Source: Fontibacillus puldeungensis
GTDB lineage: Bacteria; Bacillota; Bacilli; Paenibacillales; Paenibacillaceae
Length of the DNA: 64,000 nt
Reading direction: 5' to 3'
Assembly: GCF_042678945.1 (NCBI RefSeq)
Contig: NZ_JBHTLM010000020.1
Span: 26,036 to 90,035, forward strand
The position numbers and the translations under genes are program-made. The notes below the pieces were generated by a model. That model searched no databases. It was not told the origin of the DNA and was given only the letters and a program-made list of their open reading frames with translations. This document shows, in pieces, positions 35,144-43,008 of this stretch (position 1 is the first letter of the stretch; each line of letters starts with the position of its first letter).

Positions 35144-35779
35144 GTGGAAAACTGGATTACACAATTTATGGAGCAATACGGGTATTTCGGCATTTTTCTT
35201 CTAATAGCTTTGGAGAATGTATTTCCTCCGATCCCGTCGGAAGTCATTCTGACGTTTGGAGGTTTTATGACCACATATACAAGCCTGACGGCGACAGGGG
35301 TAATCATAGCTTCAACTTTGGGGTCTGTGATTGGAGCGGTCATTCTCTATGGAATCGGCTATCTGCTGAATGTGGACCGTTTGGAGAAATGGATTGACCG
35401 GTGGGGCCGGTACATTAGGGTGAAAAAAGCGGATATTCGTCGGGCGGATGCCTGGTTCGAGCGATACGGTTACTGGACGGTGCTGTTTTGTCGTATGATT
35501 CCGCTTATTCGCAGCCTGATTTCCATTCCGGCCGGGATGGCTAAAATGAAATTTGGTTTGTTCCTGTTCTTTACGACCATCGGCACGTTAATTTGGAATA
35601 TTGCACTTGTACTGGTCGGTGCGGCAGTAGGGGGATCTTGGGAGCAGATCGTTGAGTTCATGGATATTTATTCATACGTTGTTTATGGATTAATCGCAAT
35701 CGGGCTAACGCTGATACTCCTTTGGCTGGTTCGGAAAAGAAAACAAGCGTCATGGGAGTCGCTGGAAAAAGGAGAGTAA
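35144..35779 (+). CDS. DedA family membrane protein
   Basis: A 211-residue DedA protein with about five membrane segments. Conserved features: ALENVFPPIPSEVILTFGG near the N-terminus and the Arg-containing RMIPLIRSLISIPAGMAKM. Some DedA proteins (the UptA group) recycle undecaprenyl phosphate across the membrane. The start is the GTG at 35144 with ACGGAGGT upstream. It lies 13 bases after the Bce permease and 6 bases before uppP, which favours an undecaprenyl-phosphate role here; the subgroup was not tested. Confidence 0.9.
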   Translation: MENWITQFMEQYGYFGIFLLIALENVFPPIPSEVILTFGGFMTTYTSLTATGVIIASTLGSVIGAVILYGIGYLLNVDRLEKWIDRWGRYIRVKKADIRRADAWFERYGYWTVLFCRMIPLIRSLISIPAGMAKMKFGLFLFFTTIGTLIWNIALVLVGAAVGGSWEQIVEFMDIYSYVVYGLIAIGLTLILLWLVRKRKQASWESLEKGE

Positions 35780-35785
35780 CTATTA

Positions 35786-36679
35786 GTGGATATTATCGGT
35801 ATCATCAAAGCGATTATTTTGGGACTGGTGGAGGGACTGACGGAGTTCGCTCCGGTCTCGTCCACCGGTCATATGATTATTGTGGACGACATGTGGCTGC
35901 AAACGCAGCAGCTGTTAGCCTCCAAATATGTAGCGAATACGTTTAAAGTGGTGATTCAGCTTGGCTCGATTTTAGCTGTAGTTGTTGTCTTTTGGAAAAG
36001 GTTCATCGATTTGTTAGGGCTGTCGCGTTTTCTGAAAGGGAAAGGTAATCACAAACTCCAATCCGCAAGCGAAGCGGACCATCTCGCCCTAACTGGACAA
36101 TCTGGAGTAAATCCGCCGCGGCTCAAACTGGCCCAGGTGATCGTCGGATTGATTCCGGCAGGGATTCTCGGAACGTTGACCGAGGACTATATTGATGAGT
36201 ATTTGTTTTCTACATCAACCGTGTTGATCGGACTTGTTTTAGGGGCTGTGCTTATGATTATTGCGGACCGGTTCGGACCAAAGGAGCCGACGGTGAAGAC
36301 TGTGGATCAGATTACTTATAAGCAAGCTCTGACGATTGGCTTGTTTCAATGCTTCTCGGTATGGCCGGGGTTTTCTCGTTCGGGCTCCACGATTTCCGGC
36401 GGGGTATTGATGGGAGTAAGCCACCGGGCGGCGGCCGACTTTACCTTCATTATGGCCGTACCGATTATGGTCGGGGCGAGTGGCATTTCTTTATTTAAGA
36501 ACCTGCAATATTTCACCCCAGAGGCGCTGCCATTCTTTATCGCCGGGTTCATTAGCGCCTTTGTCTTTGCACTGCTCTCGATCCGCTTTTTCCTGAAGCT
36601 GATCAATCGCATCAAATTGGTGCCGTTTGCGGTGTACCGGATTTTGCTGGCTATCGTCATTTGGGTCGTTTACTTTTAA
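35786..36679 (+). CDS. uppP: undecaprenyl-diphosphatase (BacA/UppP)
   Basis: UppP removes one phosphate from undecaprenyl diphosphate so the lipid carrier can be reused in wall synthesis; overexpression gives bacitracin resistance. The 297-residue, about eight-helix protein has both family motifs: EGLTEFAPVSSTGHMII near the N-terminus and SVWPGFSRSGSTISGG in the middle. It starts with a GTG at 35786 after AAAGGAGAG and is the last gene of the sensor/ABC/DedA row. A long spacer with repeat copy B follows. Confidence 0.96.
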   Translation: MDIIGIIKAIILGLVEGLTEFAPVSSTGHMIIVDDMWLQTQQLLASKYVANTFKVVIQLGSILAVVVVFWKRFIDLLGLSRFLKGKGNHKLQSASEADHLALTGQSGVNPPRLKLAQVIVGLIPAGILGTLTEDYIDEYLFSTSTVLIGLVLGAVLMIIADRFGPKEPTVKTVDQITYKQALTIGLFQCFSVWPGFSRSGSTISGGVLMGVSHRAAADFTFIMAVPIMVGASGISLFKNLQYFTPEALPFFIAGFISAFVFALLSIRFFLKLINRIKLVPFAVYRILLAIVIWVVYF

Positions 36680-36755
36680 AAGAGGGGCTGGACTAAAGAA
36701 CTTTTTATGATTAATGAGGAATTGTGGTATCTATTTTCGCTCTCAGGTATAGTAA

Positions 36756-37018
36756 GCGATCAGTAAATGTGTAGATTAACTAGTGAAAAACGGGGTATTG
36801 ACAGGACTCTTAATGATGGATAAATTCACTAGTTGCATTTTATACAGTTAAATAGTTCCTTTTTGGCAGCATCGAGCATTTAGCTGCAGAAAGTGCAGCT
36901 ATTAGAGGTGAAATGACCCTATACAGCCAAATTGCACCAACTTAAATGTACATAATGCAGCTAAAATCAAAAAGTCCACAAGCTGCCCGGATATAGCTGC
37001 ACATAATACATTTAATAC
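36756..37018. repeat. intergenic palindrome-rich repeat, copy B
   Basis: The 491-base gap between uppP and the convergent gcvPB holds no supported gene. It opens with GCGATCAGTA (36756), shared with copy C. Four cores follow: GCATTTTATACAGTTAAAT at 36835, the palindrome TAGCTGCA-GAAAG-TGCAGCTA at 36881-36901, ATGTACATAATGCAGCTAAA at 36946 and TGCACATAATACATTTAA at 36998. The spacing is 50, 61 and 52 bases, nearly that of copy A (51, 62, 51). The linker before the last core (CCACAAGCTGCCCGGA) also matches copy C. From 37019 to 37125 nothing was recognised. Confidence 0.75.
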
Positions 37019-37125
37019 GTATGGTAGGGGGGAGAACAGAAGAGATGGGAGGTATGGGGTGAAAAACGGTGGGACCCCCATACCTTTCCTTCTCCATGCG
37101 CTAACGTACGTGGTTCACCTTAACG

Positions 37126-37158
37126 AAACCGTCCAAAGAATTTTTTGAACGGTTTTTT
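37126..37158. terminator. bidirectional terminator at end of gcv operon
   Basis: AAACCGTCCAAA (37126-37137) pairs with TTTGAACGGTTT (37144-37155), one mismatch. T runs follow on the plus strand and CGTT on the minus strand. It lies 13 bases beyond the gcvPB stop. Confidence 0.7.
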
Positions 37159-37170
37159 CATTTGAGAAGG

Positions 37171-38667
37171 CTACCCGCAGGTGCAGCTCAGCACCGGTTT
37201 TCTCGCGGCTCCGGTTTCGTCTAAACGGGTCACTGGAGTAGTATAAGGAGCATTTAGCAAAATGTCCGGGTGCTCCTCTGCTTCCTTCACGATCCTGATC
37301 ATCACGTCGATGAAGGCGTCGAGCGTCTCCTTGCTTTCCGTTTCCGTTGGCTCAATCATTATACATTCCTCTACATTCAGGGGAAAATAGATGGTCGGCG
37401 GATGGTATCCGAAATCAAGGAGTCTCTTCGCCACATCAAGTGTGCGGATACCGTATTTAGCGAGTCCCTTGCCGGACATGACGAATTCATGCTTACATAA
37501 TTCCGGGTAAGGCAGGTCGAAATACGGGGCTAGCCGGTGCATCATATAATTGGCGTTCAGTACAGCGTCCTCTGACACCTGACGTAATCCTTGCGGACCT
37601 AGACTGCGGATATAGGTGTAGGCGCGGACGAGAATCCCGAAATTGCCATAAAAAGCTTTCACCCTACCGATGGAGCTGGTCGAAGTGCTTGGATTTTCCC
37701 CGTGGCTGCCGCGGATCGCGTAGCGTCCCGATTCCTCCTTGATCACTGTCGGCTCGGGGAGGAAAGGCTTAAGCAACTCCTTCACACCGACCGGGCCAGC
37801 GCCAGGGCCGCCGCCGCCATGCGGTGTGCTCATCGTTTTGTGCAGGTTTAGATGGACGACATCAAAGCCCATATCGCCCGGGCGCGTAATTCCCATGATC
37901 GCATTGGAATTGGCCCCGTCATAATAAAGCAACCCCCCGGCAGTATGCACAATTTCGGCGATCTGGACAATGTCTTCCTCGAACAGGCCAATCGTGTTCG
38001 GGTTCGTGAGCATAAGCGCCGCCGTATCGCTACCGACGGAGGCTCGCAGCGCGTCAAGATCTACCATGCCGCGCGCGGTGGAGGGGATGGTTACCGTCTC
38101 GAAGCCAGCGACGGAAGAACTGGCTGGATTCGTTCCGTGCGAGGAATCCGGCACGATTACTTTAGTCCGGTTCTCCCCGCGGCTTTCATGGTAGGCGCGG
38201 ATCATCATCAGGCCCGTCCATTCCCCGTGGGCTCCGGCCGCCGGCTGCAGGCTAACCTCGTCCATCCCGGTAATACCGGCAAGGTCTTCCTGTAGACGGT
38301 ACATTAGCTCCAATGCTCCTTGCAGGCTATCCTCAGGCTGATAAGGATGGATTTTAGAGAAGCCGGGGTACCGGGCTACATCTTCGTTGATTTTCGGATT
38401 GTACTTCATCGTACAAGAGCCGAGCGGGTAAAAGCCGTTGTCTACGCCGAAATTACGGCGCGACAGACCGGTATAATGGCGAATTACATCGACTTCGTAA
38501 ACCTCGGGGAAGGCGGGGGCTTCGCCGCGCAGCCGGCCGGCTGGTATCAGCTGCTCCTTAGGAACGACAGGAACGTCGCATTCCGGAAGAGAATAGGCAA
38601 TCCTGCCCGGGCGGCTTCGTTCAAAAATCAGCAGGCTATCTTCTTTAGCTCCGTTCATTTCATTCAT
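37171..38667 (-). CDS. gcvPB: glycine dehydrogenase (decarboxylating) subunit 2
   Basis: The C-terminal, PLP-binding half of the P-protein of the glycine cleavage system, which decarboxylates glycine and passes the aminomethyl group to the lipoyl arm of GcvH. The 498-residue protein contains the PLP-lysine motif HLNLHKTMSTPHGGGGPGAG, PLGSCTMKYNPK near the N-terminus and GSHGENPSTSTSSIGR. It ends in the Cys pair SCTCG, which is unusual. Its start overlaps the gcvPA stop by 4 bases (ATGA). It is the last gene of the riboswitch-controlled operon. Confidence 0.96.
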   Translation of the reverse strand: MNEMNGAKEDSLLIFERSRPGRIAYSLPECDVPVVPKEQLIPAGRLRGEAPAFPEVYEVDVIRHYTGLSRRNFGVDNGFYPLGSCTMKYNPKINEDVARYPGFSKIHPYQPEDSLQGALELMYRLQEDLAGITGMDEVSLQPAAGAHGEWTGLMMIRAYHESRGENRTKVIVPDSSHGTNPASSSVAGFETVTIPSTARGMVDLDALRASVGSDTAALMLTNPNTIGLFEEDIVQIAEIVHTAGGLLYYDGANSNAIMGITRPGDMGFDVVHLNLHKTMSTPHGGGGPGAGPVGVKELLKPFLPEPTVIKEESGRYAIRGSHGENPSTSTSSIGRVKAFYGNFGILVRAYTYIRSLGPQGLRQVSEDAVLNANYMMHRLAPYFDLPYPELCKHEFVMSGKGLAKYGIRTLDVAKRLLDFGYHPPTIYFPLNVEECIMIEPTETESKETLDAFIDVMIRIVKEAEEHPDILLNAPYTTPVTRLDETGAARKPVLSCTCG

Positions 38668-40019
38668 AACGATTCCTCCAATAGGCTTGCGAATTGGTCA
38701 ATCTCCGCTTTCGTTCGTTTTTCGGTGACAGCCACCAGCATATGAGCGGAAAGCTCCGAGTAGCTACGGCCAAGCTCATAACCGCCAATAAATCCTGCTT
38801 CCAGAAGTCTTGTTTGCAGCTTCTTCATATCGGTATTTTCGGGGAGGTGAATCACGAATTCATTAAAAACAGGTGCATCAAACGCAAGGCTTACTCCCGG
38901 AATGGAGGCCAAGCGTTCCTTGGCGTAGTGGCATTTCTGCAAATTGAGCTCAGCTACCTCAGCCATGCCTTGCTTGCCCATAACAGACATATAGACCGAG
39001 GCGGTTAACGCCAGTAGAGCCTGATTAGAGCAAATGTTGGAGGTCGCCTTCTCGCGCCGAATATGCTGCTCACGCGCCTGCAGCGTCAGCACGAAGCCGC
39101 GCTTGCCGTTTCGATCGACGGTTTGCCCGACGATTCGCCCGGGAATTCGGCGCATATACGCCTCGGATACGGCGAAAAATCCACAGGTAGGGCCGCCAAA
39201 TGAAGGTGAGATGCCGAGCGGCTGCGCATCACCGACGACGATATCAGCGCCAAGTTTACCGGGAGCTTCAAGGAGCCCTAACGAAAGCGGGTTGCTGCTG
39301 ACGATCATGAGGCCGCCGTGTTCATGAATCAGCTTCGCCATGCCTTCAATGTCTTCAATTGCACCGAAGAAGTTAGGGTTTTGTACCAGAACGGCTGCGG
39401 TATCTTTCGTGACCGCAGCCGTAAGCGCCTCAATGTCCGTCACGCCCTCAGACCAGCCAACCTCTACAATGTCAAGGTTCAGGCCGTGTGCATAGGTTGC
39501 CAGCACCTGTCTGGCCTCGGGGTGAACGGTTCGGGAGACGACCAGCTTCTTGCGCCGGGTCGCGGATGCTGCAAGCGATCCTGCCTCGGCGATCGCCGTT
39601 GCCCCGTCATACATGCTGGCATTGGCTACTTTTAGCCCTGTCAGCTCACAAATGTACGACTGAAATTCGAAGATTGCCTGAAGCTCGCCTTGGCTGATTT
39701 CCGGCTGGTAGGGAGTATAGGCCGTATAAAATTCCGATCTGGAGGTGACATGCCCTATAACGGAAGGAATATGATGGTCATAAATGCCTGCGCCCAAAAA
39801 GCTGACATAACGGTCCGTATCGGCATTCCGTGCGGCCAGTATGGACATATGCCGAGTTAGTGCGTATTCGTCAAGCTGCGGAGACACCGGGAGTGTTCCT
39901 TGGTAGCGCAGATCATCCGGTATGTCCTTAAACAGCGCATCCACGGAATCCACGCCAATTACAGCCAGCATTTCCTCGCGATCCTGTTCGGTCAGAGGTA
40001 GATAACGGTGCTTCAACAT
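38664..40019 (-). CDS. gcvPA: glycine dehydrogenase (decarboxylating) subunit 1
   Basis: The N-terminal half of the split P-protein. The 451-residue product carries RYLPLTEQDREEMLAVIG, FLGAGIYDHHIPSVIGH, PYQPEISQGELQAIFEFQ and GGPTCGFFAV, all typical. I chose the ATG at 40019 (AAAGGAGCC 7 bases upstream) over one at 40037, since the family begins with a short Met-x-x-RYLP segment. It lies 14 bases after gcvT and overlaps gcvPB by 4 bases. Confidence 0.96.
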   Translation of the reverse strand: MLKHRYLPLTEQDREEMLAVIGVDSVDALFKDIPDDLRYQGTLPVSPQLDEYALTRHMSILAARNADTDRYVSFLGAGIYDHHIPSVIGHVTSRSEFYTAYTPYQPEISQGELQAIFEFQSYICELTGLKVANASMYDGATAIAEAGSLAASATRRKKLVVSRTVHPEARQVLATYAHGLNLDIVEVGWSEGVTDIEALTAAVTKDTAAVLVQNPNFFGAIEDIEGMAKLIHEHGGLMIVSSNPLSLGLLEAPGKLGADIVVGDAQPLGISPSFGGPTCGFFAVSEAYMRRIPGRIVGQTVDRNGKRGFVLTLQAREQHIRREKATSNICSNQALLALTASVYMSVMGKQGMAEVAELNLQKCHYAKERLASIPGVSLAFDAPVFNEFVIHLPENTDMKKLQTRLLEAGFIGGYELGRSYSELSAHMLVAVTEKRTKAEIDQFASLLEESL

Positions 40020-40033
40020 AATATTGGCTCCTT

Positions 40034-41161
40034 TCACCGCTTGGCGGATGAGTTTCGACGATAGAATGGCAGCGGCACAACCTTGGCTTTGAGTCGTTTG
40101 CCACGGATTTCAACCTCCAGCTCCGTACCCATCTCTGCAAAGGAGCTATCGATCAGCGCCATGCCCAAACTTTTTTTAAGCGTAGGGGACTGTGTACCAG
40201 TTGTTATTTCACCAATAGTAATTTGTGTCTCCCCGGCAATAACAGGGTAATGGGTGCGGGGAATACCGCGGTCAAGCATTTCAAGCCCCACCATTTTGCG
40301 GGGCAAGCCTTGTTCATGCATCTCCCAAAGGGCCGTACGTCCCACAAAATCACCCTTAATCCACTTCACAAATCGATCTAGACCCGCCTCCAGCGGAGTA
40401 ATACTCTGGGATAGTTCTTGGCCGTACAAGGGAAGCGCGGCCTCAAAGCGCAGCGTATCTCTTGCGCCAAGGCCTGCGGGAACGAGTTCGAAGCTTTCTC
40501 CGGCCTTCATCAGTACATCCCAAAGCGCCGGGGCATCCACCGCGTTCAAGTACATTTCGAACCCGTCTTCCCCGGTGTAACCGGTTCGGGAGAGGAGAAG
40601 CGAAATGCCTCCAACATTGGCTTGAGGCAGGAAACGGAAGGGCTTTAAGCCTGTCAGATCGGCATTGCACACGTTCGATAGAATGGCTGCAGCGTGCGGC
40701 CCTTGCAAAGCGAGTAAGGCAGTATCATCAGAGGCATTACGCAGCTCTACGCCCGATTCGGGAAGGTGCTGCTGCAGCCACGCCCAATCCTTGTCGATGT
40801 TGGAGGCATTGACGACAAGCATGAACTCGGCTTCGGCCAGCTTATAGACTAGCAGGTCGTCAACGACGCCGCCATTCGGGTAACAAAGCAGTGTATACTG
40901 AGCTTTTCCAGGTTCAAGCAACGTTACGTCATTGGTCGTCATTCGCTGCAAAAAGCTCTTCGCCTCCGGACCGGTGCAGTAAAATTCGCCCATATGCGAT
41001 ACGTCAAACAGCGCGGCTCGCTCGCGGGTGGCTTCGTGCTCTTTCTGAATACCGCTGAACTGTACCGGCAGCTCCCAGCCGCCGAAATCGATGCAGCGAA
41101 CACCCTCGTATTGATGGTAGAGGGGATAGAGCGGCGTTTTTTGCAGATTGTGGTCAGACAT
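40034..41161 (-). CDS. gcvT: aminomethyltransferase (glycine cleavage T-protein)
   Basis: GcvT releases ammonia from the aminomethyl-lipoyl group of GcvH and forms 5,10-methylene-tetrahydrofolate. The 375-residue protein has FGGWELPVQFSGIQKEHEA, LFDVSHMGEF, QYTLLCYPNGGVVDDLLVYK and SRTGYTGEDGFEMYL, including the folate-binding Asp in the VDDL segment. GAGGTGAT precedes the ATG. It is the first gene of gcvT-gcvPA-gcvPB and follows the glycine riboswitch leader directly. Confidence 0.97.
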   Translation of the reverse strand: MSDHNLQKTPLYPLYHQYEGVRCIDFGGWELPVQFSGIQKEHEATRERAALFDVSHMGEFYCTGPEAKSFLQRMTTNDVTLLEPGKAQYTLLCYPNGGVVDDLLVYKLAEAEFMLVVNASNIDKDWAWLQQHLPESGVELRNASDDTALLALQGPHAAAILSNVCNADLTGLKPFRFLPQANVGGISLLLSRTGYTGEDGFEMYLNAVDAPALWDVLMKAGESFELVPAGLGARDTLRFEAALPLYGQELSQSITPLEAGLDRFVKWIKGDFVGRTALWEMHEQGLPRKMVGLEMLDRGIPRTHYPVIAGETQITIGEITTGTQSPTLKKSLGMALIDSSFAEMGTELEVEIRGKRLKAKVVPLPFYRRNSSAKR

Positions 41162-41231
41162 TGGATCACCTCAAGTGTAGCCGCTAATGGGCCGTTTTGA
41201 ATTTTCTTTGTTTACCAGCTAAATTTGAGCA

Positions 41232-41284
41232 TAAAAAAACAGGCCAAAGAAAATATCGTGCATGTTTAAAACATGCGGATTTTC
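41232..41284 (-). terminator. riboswitch-controlled terminator in gcvT leader
   Basis: On the minus strand GAAAAT (41284-41279) and ATTTTC (41254-41249) enclose GCATG...CATGC. The hairpin is followed by TTTGGCCTGTTTTTTTATG. It lies directly after the second glycine aptamer and before gcvT, so it is the expression platform: glycine binding should prevent it from forming. Confidence 0.82.
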
Positions 41285-41285
41285 T

Positions 41286-41500
41286 CGGGCTCTGTCCTTG
41301 GTACCTGAGAGTTACCCTGTATAGGTGCTCGGCATAAGGTGTGAAAAACACAGGTTTCCCCTTGGGTGATTCGCGGGATTGCGAATTCTCTCCAGAGATG
41401 CGTCCGGCAGAAGTCCTTTTGCCTGAGAGATTCACCGCGGGTGTGCGGCTTGCTCCTTCGGCGTTACAGTGCGGTGCTCCGTAATCTCTCCCTCTGCCCT
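41286..41500 (-). ncRNA. tandem glycine riboswitch upstream of gcvT
   Basis: Read on the minus strand, two consecutive glycine aptamers are visible. The first runs from GGGAGAG through ACGCCGAAGGAGCAA to TCTCAGGCAAAAGGAC. The second runs from CATCTCTGGAGAG through CACCCAAGGGGAAA to CTCAGGTACCAAGGACAGAG. These are the conserved cores of this RNA family. A terminator hairpin follows, so the operon is expected to be switched on when glycine is in excess, letting the cell use it as a one-carbon source. Confidence 0.95.
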
Positions 41501-41521
41501 CAACCGCTGACTACACATCCA

Positions 41522-41550
41522 TTAATACCCAAATCCCGTGAATATGTCAA
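41522..41550 (-). promoter_or_regulatory. sigma-A promoter of gcvT operon
   Basis: On the minus strand a consensus TTGACA (41550-41545), a 17-base spacer and TATTAA (41527-41522) lie just upstream of the riboswitch. Confidence 0.8.
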
Positions 41551-41639
41551 TAAAGTTATCATAAAAATTTTTATTATTTTTAAGATGTATTAAAGGCAGC
41601 GTTTACATGATACCGAATCTAGGATTAGTGTTAATAATA

Positions 41640-41667
41640 TTGACATGATAGCTAGATTTGGAATAAT
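41640..41667 (+). promoter_or_regulatory. probable sigma-A promoter of gcvH
   Basis: A consensus TTGACA (41640-41645) is followed after 16 bases by AATAAT (41662-41667), with an alternative TAATCT at 18 bases. It faces away from the gcvT promoter, so gcvH is outside the riboswitch transcript. Confidence 0.55.
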
Positions 41668-41759
41668 CTGAACGTGGAAGTTCTCTTATAGTCAGACATT
41701 TCATATTCTACCTGTATTTAATAATTCGGATTACCACCCGAAAAGAGGAGGAGACTGGC

Positions 41760-42155
41760 GTGGCTAGCGTTATTAGGGAGAATGTTTGGTACAGTGAGGA
41801 GCATGAATGGGTGCTTGATTTAGGCGATGGTACGGTAAAAATCGGCATTTCCGACATAGCCCAACACCGGCTTGGTGATATTGTATTCGTTGAGTTGCCG
41901 GATCTGGGGCAGGAAGTAGAAGCGGAGGATGGCATCGGGACAATCGAGTCGGTCAAGACGGTGGCTGATTTGTTTACGCCGGTCGGCGGAACGGTGCTCG
42001 AAATTAACGGGAAACTGGAGTCGGCCCCCGAGCTTGTGAATGAGGAGCCGTACGACGGTGGCTGGATGGTTCGGATTCGGCTTAAGGAAGACCCAAATGC
42101 CGCATTTGCCAAGTTGCTGGATGCGAAGGGGTATGCGGAGTTTATCGAAAAATGA
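41760..42155 (+). CDS. gcvH: glycine cleavage system H protein
   Basis: GcvH carries the lipoyl arm that moves the aminomethyl group between P- and T-proteins; in Bacillus it also serves as a lipoyl donor for other complexes. The 131-residue protein has the lipoylated Lys66 in GTIESVKTVADL, with RLGDIVFVELPDLG before it. It starts at a GTG behind GAGGAGGAG. Unlike the other gcv genes it is on the opposite strand and has its own promoter. Confidence 0.97.
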   Translation: MASVIRENVWYSEEHEWVLDLGDGTVKIGISDIAQHRLGDIVFVELPDLGQEVEAEDGIGTIESVKTVADLFTPVGGTVLEINGKLESAPELVNEEPYDGGWMVRIRLKEDPNAAFAKLLDAKGYAEFIEK

Positions 42156-42239
42156 TATGTTGGTACGCGCAGACTAGTTTCTCTCAAATAGCAGCACAAT
42201 AACATTTAAGTCCAAGCTATAGACGACAAAACATAGTAA

Positions 42240-42278
42240 AAAACCGCTGAAGAGATTCCCTCTTCAGCGGTTTTCCTG
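42240..42278. terminator. bidirectional terminator between gcvH and mtnB
   Basis: AAAACCGCTGAAGAG (42240-42254) and CTCTTCAGCGGTTTT (42260-42274) are perfect inverted copies with A and T runs on the outside, so it can end both convergent transcripts. Confidence 0.9.
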
Positions 42279-42291
42279 TTCACTATTTGGC

Positions 42292-42948
42292 TTAACGTTT
42301 GGGAGGGAGCAGCAGAGAACGGTATAGCACCTCGAAAATAAACTCAAAAGCCTCAAGTCGGTGTTTTGTCTCCAACGCTGTTTTTCCCCAAACGTAAATA
42401 CCGTGATTTCGCATCAAAAAGCAAGGGACATCCAGGTTTAGTGCCCCGGGGATTTGTTTAGTGATCGATGATATGTCCACGCTATTAGGGAGTATAGGAA
42501 TACGTAACTGCTCGGATTCCCCAACAATACCTGTACAGAAATCCCTGGTTAGCTCGTTACCCTGTACTGCAACATAGCCTTCGTCACTGTAATAATCACT
42601 AAGCACATGATTAAAAACCGTATGGACATGATAAACCGCACCGCAGCCGGTCATTCGATAGATTTTCGCATGAACAGGCGTTTCAGAGCAAGGCTCCAGG
42701 TCGGTCGCTTCACAAGGATTCCCTGCAGCATCTACGAACAGATAGCTTTCCGCCGAAATGGGCGATCTGTCCTTCACACGAGAGTTGACCGCAAAATAGA
42801 ACTCATTCGGGGTAAAACTGCCAACCCGGACTGACAGATTTCCGCTCGAGCCCGGAAACCAGCCGAGTTTGGCCAACTGGTCATTCATGGCTCGCAGCTC
42901 CGCAAGAGCTGTTTGCTTTTCCTCCCAACGGATGTCCGCAAACGTCAT
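42292..42948 (-). CDS. mtnB: methylthioribulose-1-phosphate dehydratase
   Basis: A class II aldolase-like, zinc-dependent dehydratase of the methionine salvage pathway. The 218-residue protein shows LGWFPGSSGNLSVR near the N-terminus, SETPVHAKIYR, the zinc ligands in YHVHTVFNHVLSD, the catalytic-site FIGNELTR-like segment VAVQGNELTRDF, and LMRNHGIYVWGKT. AAGGAGGACC precedes the ATG. No terminator is visible in the 60 bases after proC, so it may be read from the proBAC transcript. The other mtn kinase and isomerase genes are not in the window. Confidence 0.9.
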   Translation of the reverse strand: MTFADIRWEEKQTALAELRAMNDQLAKLGWFPGSSGNLSVRVGSFTPNEFYFAVNSRVKDRSPISAESYLFVDAAGNPCEATDLEPCSETPVHAKIYRMTGCGAVYHVHTVFNHVLSDYYSDEGYVAVQGNELTRDFCTGIVGESEQLRIPILPNSVDISSITKQIPGALNLDVPCFLMRNHGIYVWGKTALETKHRLEAFEFIFEVLYRSLLLPPKR

Positions 42949-43008
42949 GTGCGGGGTCCTCCTTTTTGTGCACTCAATCGCTAATTATTTTTGATCATAA
43001 ATATCATG

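Noticed and set aside
40418..40847. Several overlapping plus-strand frames inside gcvT
   Set aside because: Antisense to a clearly conserved gene; low-complexity Arg/Ser-rich translations.
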